Part shown: positions 1 through 5,909 of the stretch, in pieces
How positions within the stretch are numbered: position 1 is the first letter of the stretch
How the letters are laid out: each line of letters opens with the position of its first letter
Assembly: GCA_032100225.1 (NCBI GenBank)
Contig: DAMDJY010000121.1
Coordinates: 1 to 10,782, forward strand
Source of the DNA: Mobilicoccus sp032100225
Lineage (GTDB): Bacteria > Actinomycetota > Actinomycetes > Actinomycetales > Dermatophilaceae
Length of the DNA: 10,782 nt
Direction: 5' to 3'
Translations under genes and position numbers: made by a program
The notes under the pieces: generated by a model
Database searches by the model: none
Told to the model about the DNA's origin: nothing
What the model saw: only the letters and a program-made list of their open reading frames with translations

Positions 1-274
1 GCTCGTCGTGCTCGCTGGAGACGACGAGGCCCTTGATGTTCAGGATGATCTCGGTGACGTCTTCCTTGACACCGGGGATCGTCGTGAACTCGTGGAGCAC
101 GCCATCGACGCGGATGCTCGTGACAGCTGCGCCGGGGATACTCGAGAGCAAGGTGCGGCGAAGGCTGTTGCCGAGGGTGTACCCGAATCCGGGCTCCAGC
201 GGCTCGATGACGAACCGGGAGCGCGCCGGGGAGATGACCTCCTCGGAGAGGACGGGACGCTGTGCGATCAGCAC
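1..274 (-). CDS. rpoA: RNA polymerase alpha subunit, N-terminal fragment (cut by window edge)
   Basis: This is the first 91 codons of the alpha subunit, which dimerises to nucleate assembly of the RNA polymerase core (beta, beta', omega). The visible part is the start of the N-terminal assembly domain. It includes the highly conserved stretch GFGYTLGNSLRRTLLSSIPG (residues 29-48), followed by the VDGVLHEF and IPGVKEDV blocks (residues 57-64 and 67-73). The rest of the N-terminal domain, the linker and the C-terminal domain lie outside the window. The start is GTG at 274, preceded by an AAGGA-type ribosome binding site about 7 bases upstream. It follows rpsD after a 214-base gap rich in stem-loops, the usual place of rpoA at the end of the alpha operon. 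No oddity is seen in the visible part. Confidence 0.98.
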   Translation of the reverse strand, partial: MLIAQRPVLSEEVISPARSRFVIEPLEPGFGYTLGNSLRRTLLSSIPGAAVTSIRVDGVLHEFTTIPGVKEDVTEIILNIKGLVVSSEHDE

Positions 275-488
275 GTTCTTTTCCTTCCCACGAACCCCCG
301 CTATATGAGGCTCGTGATGCCCGGCCGGAGCCGGCGTTCCCCTCGCGCCTCTGTCCACGCGGTGGGAGTACAACCGTGGGTGCTGCCGCCCGAGAGCGGA
401 CGCACCACGCCCACCGACTCTCGCCGGCGGGCGGAACCCCTCCGGGGCGAGCAGTGCTTGCGCGACTGCCGCCCCGGATGGGTGGAGA
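275..488 (-). other. rpsD-rpoA intergenic region with several stem-loops
   Basis: This 214-base gap holds no gene I can support. It contains a strong hairpin just after rpsD (441-478, listed separately). A second inverted repeat lies at 409-432 (GCCCACCG / CGGCGGGC on the plus strand, one G-U pair in the minus-strand RNA, 8-base loop). A GC-rich repeat of CCGG units lies around 320-335. An AT-rich patch (plus-strand CTATATGAGG, 300-309) sits about 25 bases before the rpoA start, but I see no convincing -35 box for it. The layout suggests that rpoA expression is tuned separately from the ribosomal genes, by partial termination, RNA processing or a structured leader. That is inference. Confidence 0.5.
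441..478 (-). terminator. Strong bulged stem-loop after rpsD, possible partial terminator or attenuator
   Basis: The arms TCCGGGGCG (441-449) and CGCCCCGGA (470-478) pair perfectly over 9 bp. One unpaired base (450) follows, then a 5-bp upper stem (GCAGT 451-455 with ACTGC 465-469) and a 9-base loop. The hairpin begins 11 bases after the rpsD stop codon. No run of U follows on the minus-strand RNA, so it is not a classical intrinsic terminator. It could be an attenuator, a pause site, a 3'-end stabiliser or a processing site between rpsD and rpoA. The structure is certain as a repeat; the role is inferred. Confidence 0.5.
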
Positions 489-1097
489 TCAGTTCTTCGA
501 GTAGAGCTCGACGATCAGCTGCTCGGTCAGGACCGTGTCGATCTGCGCGCGGACGGGCAGTGAGTGGATCAGGATCTGCAGCGTGCCGGGCACGACCTTC
601 ATCCACGCCGGAACCGGACGCTCACCGAACGTCTGGCGAGCCAGCTCGATCGGGAAGGTGTCGCGCGACTTGGGGCGGATGTCGATGATGTCGTACTCGC
701 TGACGCGGTAGCTCGGGACGTCGACGCGCACACCGTTGACCAGGAAGTGGCCGTGGGTGACGAGCTGACGAGCGGCGCGACGCGTACGGGCCAGGCCCGC
801 ACGGTAGACGACGTTGTCGAGACGCGACTCGAGGATCTGCAGCAGGACCTCACCGGTCTTGCCAGGCCGACGGACGGCCTCCTCGTAGTAGTTGCGGAAC
901 TGCTTCTCCATGACGCCGTAGGTGAAGCGGGCCTTCTGCTTCTCCTGGAGCTGGTGGAGGTACTCCTTCTCCTGGATACGGCCGCGGCCGTGCTGTCCGG
1001 GAGGGAACGGGCGGTTCTCGAAGTTCTTGTCGCCGCCGACGAGGTCGACCTTGAGGCGACGCGACTTCTTGGTGATGGGGCCGGTGTAACGAGCCAT
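489..1097 (-). CDS. rpsD: 30S ribosomal protein S4
   Basis: S4 (202 aa) binds the 5' domain of 16S rRNA, starts 30S assembly, and with S5 forms part of the mRNA entry site affecting decoding accuracy. The N-terminus MARYTGPITKKSRR and the FPPGQHG block (residues 31-37) are typical. The S4 RNA-binding fold appears around residues 92-155 (SRLDNVVYRAGLARTRRAARQLVTHGHFLVNG). The protein contains no cysteine, so it is the zinc-independent form lacking the N-terminal Cys4 knuckle. The start is ATG at 1097, with AGAGGA about 10 bases upstream and only 23 bases from the rpsK stop, so co-transcription is likely. In E. coli S4 represses the alpha operon; whether that happens here is not visible from sequence. 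Confidence 0.98.
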   Translation of the reverse strand: MARYTGPITKKSRRLKVDLVGGDKNFENRPFPPGQHGRGRIQEKEYLHQLQEKQKARFTYGVMEKQFRNYYEEAVRRPGKTGEVLLQILESRLDNVVYRAGLARTRRAARQLVTHGHFLVNGVRVDVPSYRVSEYDIIDIRPKSRDTFPIELARQTFGERPVPAWMKVVPGTLQILIHSLPVRAQIDTVLTEQLIVELYSKN

Positions 1098-1120
1098 GTG
1101 TGTTCAGTCCTCTCGTTCGC

Positions 1121-1528
1121 TCAGACGCGGCGGCGCTTGGGCGGGCGGACGCCGTTGTGCGGCATGGGCGTGACGTCGCTGATCGCGCCGACCTCGAGGC
1201 CGGTGGCGGTGAGCGAACGGATCGCGGTCTCACGACCGGAGCCGGGACCCTTGACGAACACGTCGACCTTGCGCATGCCGTGCTCCATGGCGCGGCGGGC
1301 GGCGGCCTCGGCGGCCATCTGCGCGGCGAACGGGGTGGACTTGCGCGAGCCCTTGAAGCCGACCTGGCCGGCGGAGGCCCACGAGATCACGGCCCCGGTG
1401 GGGTCGGTGATCGAGACGATGGTGTTGTTGAACGTGCTCTTGATGTGCGCGTGGCCGTGGGAGACGTTCTTCTTCTCCTTGCGGCGCACCTTCTTGGCGC
1501 CACCGGCCGTCCTGCTCTTGGGAGGCAT
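1121..1528 (-). CDS. rpsK: 30S ribosomal protein S11
   Basis: S11 (135 aa) sits on the platform of the small subunit and helps shape the E-site mRNA path together with S7 and S18. After a basic N-terminal tail (residues 1-22) comes the conserved core HIKSTFNNTIVSITDPTG (residues 28-45). It is followed by FKGSRKSTPFAAQMAAEAAA and the C-terminal DVTPMPHNGVRPPKRRRV signature. The length is normal for actinobacteria. The start is ATG at 1528, after a purine-rich AGGAAAGAGA stretch. It follows rpsM after a 167-base gap and precedes rpsD by 23 bases, as in other alpha operons. Nothing unusual is seen in the protein. Confidence 0.98.
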   Translation of the reverse strand: MPPKSRTAGGAKKVRRKEKKNVSHGHAHIKSTFNNTIVSITDPTGAVISWASAGQVGFKGSRKSTPFAAQMAAEAAARRAMEHGMRKVDVFVKGPGSGRETAIRSLTATGLEVGAISDVTPMPHNGVRPPKRRRV

Positions 1529-1695
1529 GTGTTCTCTTTCCTACGAAATCTTCGGGTGGGTGTCCGGAGGCTGCAGCCCCGGCTGTCCGACTCCGCTGCG
1601 GGCGCGGTGAGCGCTCGCCCGGGTGGACGTGTCGAAGGCGGTGAGCATCGGGTGATCCGATGGACTCGCCGGTGACGATCGGCCTCAGCCGTGCG
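1529..1695 (-). other. rpsM-rpsK intergenic region with a stem-loop
   Basis: This 167-base gap has no supportable gene. A perfect 6-bp inverted repeat (CATCGG 1646-1651, CCGATG 1657-1662, 5-base loop) lies about 34 bases after the rpsM stop. A CAGC/GCTG repeat with a small loop lies near 1572-1583. There is no U-run, so I see no intrinsic terminator, and no convincing promoter was found. The gap is long for genes normally co-transcribed, so it may hold a processing or pause site. Confidence 0.35.
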
Positions 1696-2073
1696 TCACT
1701 TACCCGCCTTCTTCTTGCCGGCGACCGTGCGCTTCGGGCCCTTGCGGGTGCGCGCGTTCGTCTTGGTGCGCTGGCCGCGGACCGGGAGCCCGCGGCGGTG
1801 ACGCAGACCCTGGTAGCTACCGATCTCGACCTTGCGGCGGATGTCGGCGGCGATCTCACGGCGGAGGTCACCCTCGGTCTGGACGTTCTCGTCCAGCCAG
1901 TCGCGCAGCGTGACCAGGTCTTGCTCGGAGAGGTCGCGCACGCGGGTGGAGGGGTCGATGCCGGCGGCGGCGACAGCCTCCTTCGCGCGAGTGCGGCCCA
2001 CGCCGAAGATGTAGGTGAGAGCGATCTCGACGCGCTTCTCGCGCGGGAGGTCGACTCCGGCAATACGTGCCAT
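1696..2073 (-). CDS. rpsM: 30S ribosomal protein S13
   Basis: S13 (125 aa) lies in the head of the 30S subunit, contacts P-site tRNA and forms inter-subunit bridges to L5 and 23S rRNA. The N-terminus MARIAGVDLPREKRVEIALTYI and the helix-hairpin-helix region IFGVGRTRAKEA (residues 22-33) are typical. The C-terminal tail is strongly basic and holds the signature RGLPVRGQRTKTNARTRKG near residues 94-112. The start is ATG at 2073, with AGGAGA about 9 bases upstream. The 175-base spacer before it carries two clean hairpins, which may form a leader for the rpsM-rpsK-rpsD unit. Confidence 0.98.
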   Translation of the reverse strand: MARIAGVDLPREKRVEIALTYIFGVGRTRAKEAVAAAGIDPSTRVRDLSEQDLVTLRDWLDENVQTEGDLRREIAADIRRKVEIGSYQGLRHRRGLPVRGQRTKTNARTRKGPKRTVAGKKKAGK

Positions 2074-2144
2074 TGAGGTGGTTCTCCTGTTGTCGCTCGG
2101 AGGTCTGGGGCCTCACCGTTCCGGATGCGCGCGGGGCGCCCGGT

Positions 2145-2187
2145 CCCCGGCCTCCGAGCCGGGGGTGACGTCCGAACTCTCGTTCGG
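2145..2187 (-). promoter_or_regulatory. Tandem stem-loops in the rpmJ-rpsM spacer, candidate leader or attenuator
   Basis: Two inverted repeats lie between rpmJ and rpsM. In transcription order, the first is a 6-bp stem (CCGAAC 2172-2177 with GTTCGG 2182-2187) whose minus-strand loop reads GAGA, a GNRA-type tetraloop. The second is a 7-bp stem (CCCCGGC 2145-2151 with GCCGGGG 2158-2164) with a 6-base loop. Neither is followed by U-residues. They sit about 70-115 bases upstream of the rpsM start. In E. coli, S4 represses translation through the rpsM leader. A comparable function here is possible, but the E. coli pseudoknot sequence is not recognisable. Confidence 0.35.
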
Positions 2188-2248
2188 GGCCGGGTGAAGC
2201 GTGATGCTGTCTCGCGTCGGGATCAGCGGGTGGTGCGTGGTGGAGCGA

Positions 2249-2362
2249 TCAGCCCTGGCGCTGCTTGTGGCGCAGGTTCTCGCAGATCACCATGACCCGG
2301 CCGTTGCGGCGGATCACCTTGCACTTGTCGCAGATCTTCTTGACGCTGGGCTGAACCTTCAT
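2249..2362 (-). CDS. rpmJ: 50S ribosomal protein L36
   Basis: This small 37-codon gene begins MKVQPSVKKICDKCKVIRR and continues NGRVMVICENLRHKQRQG. L36 is the smallest large-subunit protein and bridges 23S rRNA helices near L6 and L16. The zinc ribbon ligands C11, C14, C27 and H32 are all present, so this is the zinc-binding (C+) paralogue; zinc-free versions replace these residues. The start is ATG at 2362, with a weak GCAGG-like site upstream. It lies 109 bases after infA, and the infA-rpmJ-rpsM order is standard. The short length and perfect family match leave little doubt. Confidence 0.97.
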   Translation of the reverse strand: MKVQPSVKKICDKCKVIRRNGRVMVICENLRHKQRQG

Positions 2363-2443
2363 GTGCCTGCCGTCTTCAGATCGTTCTCGATCACCGTCAG
2401 GAGCGCACAAGGCGATCCCTGGAGATGAACGAGGGTGTTCGAC

Positions 2444-2465
2444 GTCGCCGGCGGATGCCGACGAC
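2444..2465 (-). other. Stem-loop directly after infA
   Basis: GTCGCCGGC (2444-2452) and GCCGACGAC (2457-2465) form a 9-bp stem in the minus-strand RNA, with one G-U pair and a 4-base loop. It begins 6 bases after the infA stop codon. No U-run follows, so it is more likely a pause, processing or stabilising element than a full terminator, which would fit continued transcription into rpmJ. Confidence 0.35.
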
Positions 2466-2471
2466 GAGTTC

Positions 2472-2693
2472 TCAGCGGTAACGGAATACGATGCGGCCGC
2501 GGGTGAGGTCGTAAGGGCTGAGCTCCACCACTACGCGGTCCTCGGGGAGGATCCGGATGTAGTGCTGACGCATCTTCCCGGAGATGTGAGCGAGGACCTT
2601 GTGGCCGTTGCTCAGCTCCACGCGGAACATCGCGTTGGGCAGGGCCTCCACGATGGTGCCCTCGATCTCGATGACGCCGTCCTTTTTGGCCAT
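2472..2693 (-). CDS. infA: Translation initiation factor IF-1
   Basis: IF-1 (73 aa) is a single OB-fold protein that binds the A site of the 30S subunit and cooperates with IF-2 and IF-3 during initiation. The sequence is diagnostic: MAKKDGVIEIEGTIVEALPN, then FRVELSNGHKVLAHISGKMRQ (residues 23-43, the RNA-binding face), ending in LTRGRIVFRYR. The start is ATG at 2693; a GGAGG lies very close upstream (only about 2-4 bases), and this start gives exactly the family length. It is preceded by a 279-base spacer with a candidate promoter and hairpins, so it probably heads the infA-rpmJ-rpsM-rpsK-rpsD-rpoA unit. Confidence 0.98.
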   Translation of the reverse strand: MAKKDGVIEIEGTIVEALPNAMFRVELSNGHKVLAHISGKMRQHYIRILPEDRVVVELSPYDLTRGRIVFRYR

Positions 2694-2868
2694 GTCCTCC
2701 GCATTTCGTGAGTACCCCGATAGGGGGATGTCGAGCTGCCGGTGATGTCCGGCAGACCCACCCGTGTGGGTGAGATCTGGGTACCGGTGCGCCCCTGCCC
2801 GACACGCCCGGAGGCATTGACGCCGAACGGGTGAAGATGGGCATGGGACATACCTGGACCGACTGGCA

Positions 2869-2899
2869 AGTCTAGTCCACCGAGTCGCCGCAGCGCCAA
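2869..2899 (-). promoter_or_regulatory. Candidate promoter upstream of infA
   Basis: On the minus strand TTGGCG (2899-2894) could be the -35 box and TAGACT (2874-2869) the -10 box. The TAGACT matches the TANNNT pattern of actinobacterial housekeeping promoters. The 19-base spacer is longer than the ideal 17-18, so the -35 assignment is weak. The site lies in the only large gap before infA, where a new transcription unit is expected. Confidence 0.35.
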
Positions 2900-2901
2900 T
2901 C

Positions 2902-2926
2902 CCCCGGCCACGGGCACGCACCGGGG
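2902..2926 (-). terminator. Weak stem-loop after map, possible terminator
   Basis: CCCCGG (2902-2907) and CCGGGG (2921-2926) can pair over 6 bp around a 13-base loop, 46 bases after the map stop codon and just before the candidate infA promoter. There is no U-run. The position suits an end of the secY-adk-map transcript, but the evidence is thin. Confidence 0.25.
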
Positions 2927-2972
2927 TGAAGGAGGGAGGCTCGGCTGGAGACCAGGTTGCCGCACACGCCGA

Positions 2973-3839
2973 TCAGGCAGCCGAGTGGGGCGCGCCGCAC
3001 GGCACACCACGGCGGGCCAGCTCGGCACGTCCGCCGTCGAGCGCGGTGAGGACCCACGGGCCATTCGGGGTGGCGGCCACCGTGTGCTCGACGTGAGCAC
3101 CGCGCGAACCGTCGGTCGTCACGACCGTCCACTCGTCGGCCATCGTGTGTCCTTCGTCCGTGCCCAGCGTGATCATCGGTTCGATGGCCACGGTGGCGCC
3201 GGCGACGACCCTGGGACCACGGGCGCGCACGGCGACGTTGGGCACTCCGGGCGACTCGTGCATGGCACGACCGATGCCATGACCCTCGTAGCCGTCGAGA
3301 ATCCCGTAGGACTCGCGGCCCACACGCGCCGCTGCGGCATCCACTGCGTCTTCCACAGCAGCTCCGATGTCGAACAGTCGGGAGCCGACGGTGAAGGCGG
3401 CGATCCCCGCCCACAATCCTTCGGTGCAGGCTTCGACGAGCTGAAGGTCCTCTGGGCGGGCAGCCGACTCTCCCCCGCAGATGACCGTGATGGCAGAGTC
3501 ACCGTGCCACCCATCGATCGAGGCGCCACAGTCGATGCTCAGCACGTCACCGGCCCGCAGCACGCGCGGGCCGGGGATGCCGTGAACGATCTCTTCGTTG
3601 ACGCTGACGCACAGGGTGTGCCGGTAACCGGGCACCTCGGGGAACGACGGCACTCCCCCGCCCGCACGGATGAACTCCGCGGCGAAGGCGTCGAGATCGG
3701 CAGTCGTGCAGCCGGGACGGATCTGCTGCTCAAGCGCCTGCAGAGTGCGCCCCACGAGGAGGCCCGCCACGCGCATGGCCTGAACGTGCTCGGGTGGGCG
3801 GCCACCGAGACGGTCCCGCCCACCCGGAAGAGTCCACAC
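2973..3839 (-). CDS. map: Methionine aminopeptidase, type I
   Basis: This 288-aa cytosolic metalloenzyme removes the initiator methionine from nascent proteins when the second residue is small. The pita-bread fold metal ligands are all visible: D103 and D114 (in SIDCGASIDGWHGDS), H187 (GHGIGR), E220 (AIEPMI) and E251 (VEHTV). H86 in the VHGIP motif matches the conserved substrate-side histidine. The spacing agrees with the E. coli enzyme. The chosen start is GTG at 3839, two codons from the adk stop, with only a weak AAGG site. An internal Met22 start would remove the first helix usual in the family, so I prefer the longer form. It is last in the secY-adk-map unit, linking protein maturation to the secretion channel gene. 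Confidence 0.96.
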   Translation of the reverse strand: MWTLPGGRDRLGGRPPEHVQAMRVAGLLVGRTLQALEQQIRPGCTTADLDAFAAEFIRAGGGVPSFPEVPGYRHTLCVSVNEEIVHGIPGPRVLRAGDVLSIDCGASIDGWHGDSAITVICGGESAARPEDLQLVEACTEGLWAGIAAFTVGSRLFDIGAAVEDAVDAAAARVGRESYGILDGYEGHGIGRAMHESPGVPNVAVRARGPRVVAGATVAIEPMITLGTDEGHTMADEWTVVTTDGSRGAHVEHTVAATPNGPWVLTALDGGRAELARRGVPCGAPHSAA

Positions 3840-3842
3840 AGG

Positions 3843-4406
3843 TCAGGCCTTCAGAACGGCGAACAACCGCTCGGTGACCTCGTCGACCTCACCCATACCG
3901 TCCACGGCAACCAGCAGGCCGCGCTCACGGTAGGTGGCCGACAGCGGCGCCGTCTCCTGGGCGTAGATCCGCATACGCTCACGAATCACGTCCTCGGTGT
4001 CGTCGGCGCGGCCCTCGACCTCGGCACGCTTGAGGAGCCGGGCGACGACCTCGTCGACGTCGACGGTCAACTCGACGACCTTGTCGAGAGCAGACCTACT
4101 GCGCTCGAGCATCTCGTCGAGGGCACGGACCTGATCGGTCGTACGCGGGTAGCCGTCGAGCAGGAAGCCGTTCGCAGTGTCGGCCTCCGCAAGGCGGTTC
4201 TCGACGATCGAGTTGGTGATGTCGTCGGGAACGAACTGCCCCGCGGCGAGCAGCTCCTTGACCTTGAGACCCAGCTCGGTCTCGTTCTTGATGTTGGCCC
4301 GGAAGATGTCACCGGTGGAGATGGCAGGGATGGAGAACTGTTCGGCGATCCGTGCAGCCTGAGTGCCCTTACCGGCACCGGGAGGACCGAGAATAATGAG
4401 TCGCAT
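3843..4406 (-). CDS. adk: Adenylate kinase
   Basis: Adenylate kinase (187 aa) catalyses ATP + AMP = 2 ADP in the cytoplasm and keeps adenylate charge balanced. The P-loop GPPGAGKGT is at residues 7-15, the AMP-binding region at about 30-60 (STGDIFR...), and the FLLDGYPRT motif with R88 at 81-89. The LID is short (about residues 126-137): it lacks the roughly 27-residue insert and the four-cysteine zinc site of long-form enzymes, as is common in actinobacteria. The frame is open far upstream, but the family start is ATG at 4406, which overlaps the secY stop as TGATG. No strong ribosome binding site precedes it, so translation is probably coupled to secY. Confidence 0.98.
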   Translation of the reverse strand: MRLIILGPPGAGKGTQAARIAEQFSIPAISTGDIFRANIKNETELGLKVKELLAAGQFVPDDITNSIVENRLAEADTANGFLLDGYPRTTDQVRALDEMLERSRSALDKVVELTVDVDEVVARLLKRAEVEGRADDTEDVIRERMRIYAQETAPLSATYRERGLLVAVDGMGEVDEVTERLFAVLKA

Positions 4407-5719
4407 CAGCGGAGGAACCCTTCGTAGTGGCGCTGCTGCAGCTGCGACTCGATCTGCTTCACCGTTTCCAGGCCCACACCGACCATGATCAGGATCGAGG
4501 TGCCGCCGAACGGGAAGTTCTGCGTGGCCCCGATCGTCGCGATCGCGATCAGCGGGATCAAGGAGATGAGCGCAAGGTAGGTGGCGCCCACCAGGATGAT
4601 GCGATTGAGCACGTAGCTGAGGTACTCCACCGTAGGCCGACCGGCCCTGATACCGGGGATGAAGCCCCCGTACTTCTTCATGTTGTCGGCCACTTCGTGC
4701 GGGTTGAACGAGATCGACACGTAGAAGAACGTGAAGAAGACGATGAGCACGATGTACGTGAACATGTACCAGGGGTGATCGCCGCGAACGAGGTGCTGGC
4801 TGATCCACGTGACCCACGCGGGCGGGTTGGGGTTGCCCTGCTGGAACTGCACCGCCAGACCCGGCAATGCCAGCATCGAGCTGGCGAAGATGACGGGGAT
4901 GACACCCGCCTGGTTGACCTTCAGCGGGATGTACGTGGACGTGCCGCCGTACATGCGTCGCCCGATCATCCGCTTGGCGTACTGCACCGGGATTCTGCGC
5001 TGACTCTGCTCGACGAAGACGACGGCCGCGATGATGAGGAGCCCCATGGCGATGACGAGGAGGAACTTGTCCCAGCGCCCGTCCTGCTGCTGGATGGCCC
5101 AGAGCGCACCGGGGAACGTCGCCACGATCGAGGTGAAGATGAGGATGGACATGCCGTTGCCGACACCCTTCTCCGTCACGAGCTCACCCATCCACATGAT
5201 GAGGCCGGTGCCGGCCGTCATGGTGAGAACCATGAGCATGAGCGTCAGCGGCTCCTCGTCGACGAGCACGCTGGTGCAGGAGCCGCCGAAGAGGTTCTCC
5301 GGATTACGCGCGAACGTGACGAACGTCGAACTCTGCAGCAGCGCGAGCCCGATCGTCAGGTAGCGCGTGTACTGCGTCATCTTCGACTGTCCCGACTGGC
5401 CCTCCTGCTTGAGCGCCTCGAAGTGTGGGATGACGACTGTCAGGAGCTGCACGATGATGCTCGCCGTGATGTAGGGCATGATCCCCAGCGAGAAGATCGA
5501 AAGCTGCAACAGGGCCCCACCGCTGAAGAGGTTGGCCATGCCGAGGAACTGGTTGCCCTGACCGCCTGCCACGTCCACGCACTTCTGCACGTCGACGTAG
5601 CTGACCCCTGGCGCAGGGATGAACGAGCCGAGCCGGAAGATGGCCATCACCAACAGCGTGAAGAGGATCTTCCGGCGCAGGTCCGGCGTCTTGAAAGCGC
5701 GGACGAACGCGGTGAGCAC
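4406..5719 (-). CDS. secY: Preprotein translocase subunit SecY
   Basis: SecY (437 aa) is the channel of the SecYEG translocon in the cytoplasmic membrane and works with SecA and the ribosome. Ten hydrophobic segments are visible at about 17-36, 73-95, 117-136, 158-178, 187-206, 218-236, 272-291, 315-335, 371-393 and 404-419. The plug region lies around 60-70. Cytosolic loop C4 holds RRIPVQYAKR (241-250), and loop C5 holds GGFIPGIRAGRPT with R358, the arginine needed for SecA coupling. The start is GTG at 5719 with GGAGG 7 bases upstream. It is separated from rplO by a terminator and so seems to head its own unit with adk and map. Length and composition are normal for actinobacteria. Confidence 0.98.
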   Translation of the reverse strand: MLTAFVRAFKTPDLRRKILFTLLVMAIFRLGSFIPAPGVSYVDVQKCVDVAGGQGNQFLGMANLFSGGALLQLSIFSLGIMPYITASIIVQLLTVVIPHFEALKQEGQSGQSKMTQYTRYLTIGLALLQSSTFVTFARNPENLFGGSCTSVLVDEEPLTLMLMVLTMTAGTGLIMWMGELVTEKGVGNGMSILIFTSIVATFPGALWAIQQQDGRWDKFLLVIAMGLLIIAAVVFVEQSQRRIPVQYAKRMIGRRMYGGTSTYIPLKVNQAGVIPVIFASSMLALPGLAVQFQQGNPNPPAWVTWISQHLVRGDHPWYMFTYIVLIVFFTFFYVSISFNPHEVADNMKKYGGFIPGIRAGRPTVEYLSYVLNRIILVGATYLALISLIPLIAIATIGATQNFPFGGTSILIMVGVGLETVKQIESQLQQRHYEGFLR

Positions 5720-5776
5720 TGTTCAACCTCCAGGGGAGCCGATACGGATCACCTGTCACCGAGAGGTGAACCAGGG

Positions 5777-5836
5777 TGCGTAGCCCCAAACTCGATCGAG
5801 CACAAGAAAATAGGGGTCGAAGAACCCCCACAAAAA
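5777..5836 (-). promoter_or_regulatory. Candidate promoter region for secY-adk-map
   Basis: Between the rplO terminator and secY there are two possible boxes on the minus strand. TTTTTG (5836-5831) with TATTTT (5812-5807) has an 18-base spacer, and its -35 overlaps the terminator U-run. TTGTGC (5805-5800) with TACGCA (5782-5777) has a 17-base spacer but a poor -10 end. A local AT-rich patch in an otherwise GC-rich genome supports a promoter here. Which pair is used cannot be decided by eye. A 5-bp hairpin (TCACC/GGTGA, 5756-5769) lies in the resulting leader. Confidence 0.35.
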
Positions 5837-5877
5837 CGATAGCACCCCGCGGCCGGATCAACCGGCACGCGGGGTGC
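5832..5877 (-). terminator. Intrinsic terminator after rplO
   Basis: The arms GCACCCCGCG (5842-5851) and CGCGGGGTGC (5868-5877) pair over 10 bp. Above one unpaired base (5867) there is a second 5-bp stem (GCCGG 5852-5856, CCGGC 5862-5866) and a 5-base loop. On the minus-strand RNA the stem is followed, after about 5 bases, by UUUUU (complement of 5832-5836). It lies 33 bases past the rplO stop codon. This is the only classical GC-stem plus U-run in the window and marks the end of the spc block before secY. Confidence 0.85.
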
Positions 5878-5909
5878 GCACGTTATGCATACATGCAGCT
5901 CAGAGCGGG

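Larger units (their letters stand above)
2694..2972 (-). promoter_or_regulatory. map-infA spacer: structured leader of infA
   Basis: This is the longest gene-free stretch (279 bases). Downstream of a candidate promoter (2869-2899) the transcript would carry a leader of about 165-170 bases with three hairpins in a row. The first is ACCCAC/GTGGGT (2756-2771, 6 bp, 4-base loop). The second is CTGCCGG/CCGGCAG (2736-2755, 7 bp, 6-base loop), directly abutting it. The third is CCCC/GGGG (2715-2726, 4 bp), only about 20 bases before the infA start. The compact hairpin array suggests a regulatory leader. No known riboswitch was recognised. Confidence 0.4.

Noticed and set aside
296..310. AT-rich TATAGC-like -10 box before rpoA
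   Set aside because: No acceptable -35 element at 16-19 bases upstream; left as an AT patch within the structured gap.
2359..2844. A 161-codon minus-strand frame starting in the infA leader
   Set aside because: It overlaps infA out of frame, has shadow-like composition and no family resemblance.
2985..4427. Long plus-strand open frames opposite map/adk (480 codons), opposite secY (4427-5842) and opposite rplF/rpsH/rplE (7632-9050)
   Set aside because: They lie exactly antisense to unmistakable conserved genes, show compositionally biased peptides with no recognisable domain, and are expected from high-GC third-position bias.
3843..4817. A 324-codon frame that would give adenylate kinase a 137-residue N-terminal extension
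   Set aside because: The extra part is secY read in another frame, and the true family start MRLIILGPPG at 4406 matches the normal Adk N-terminus.
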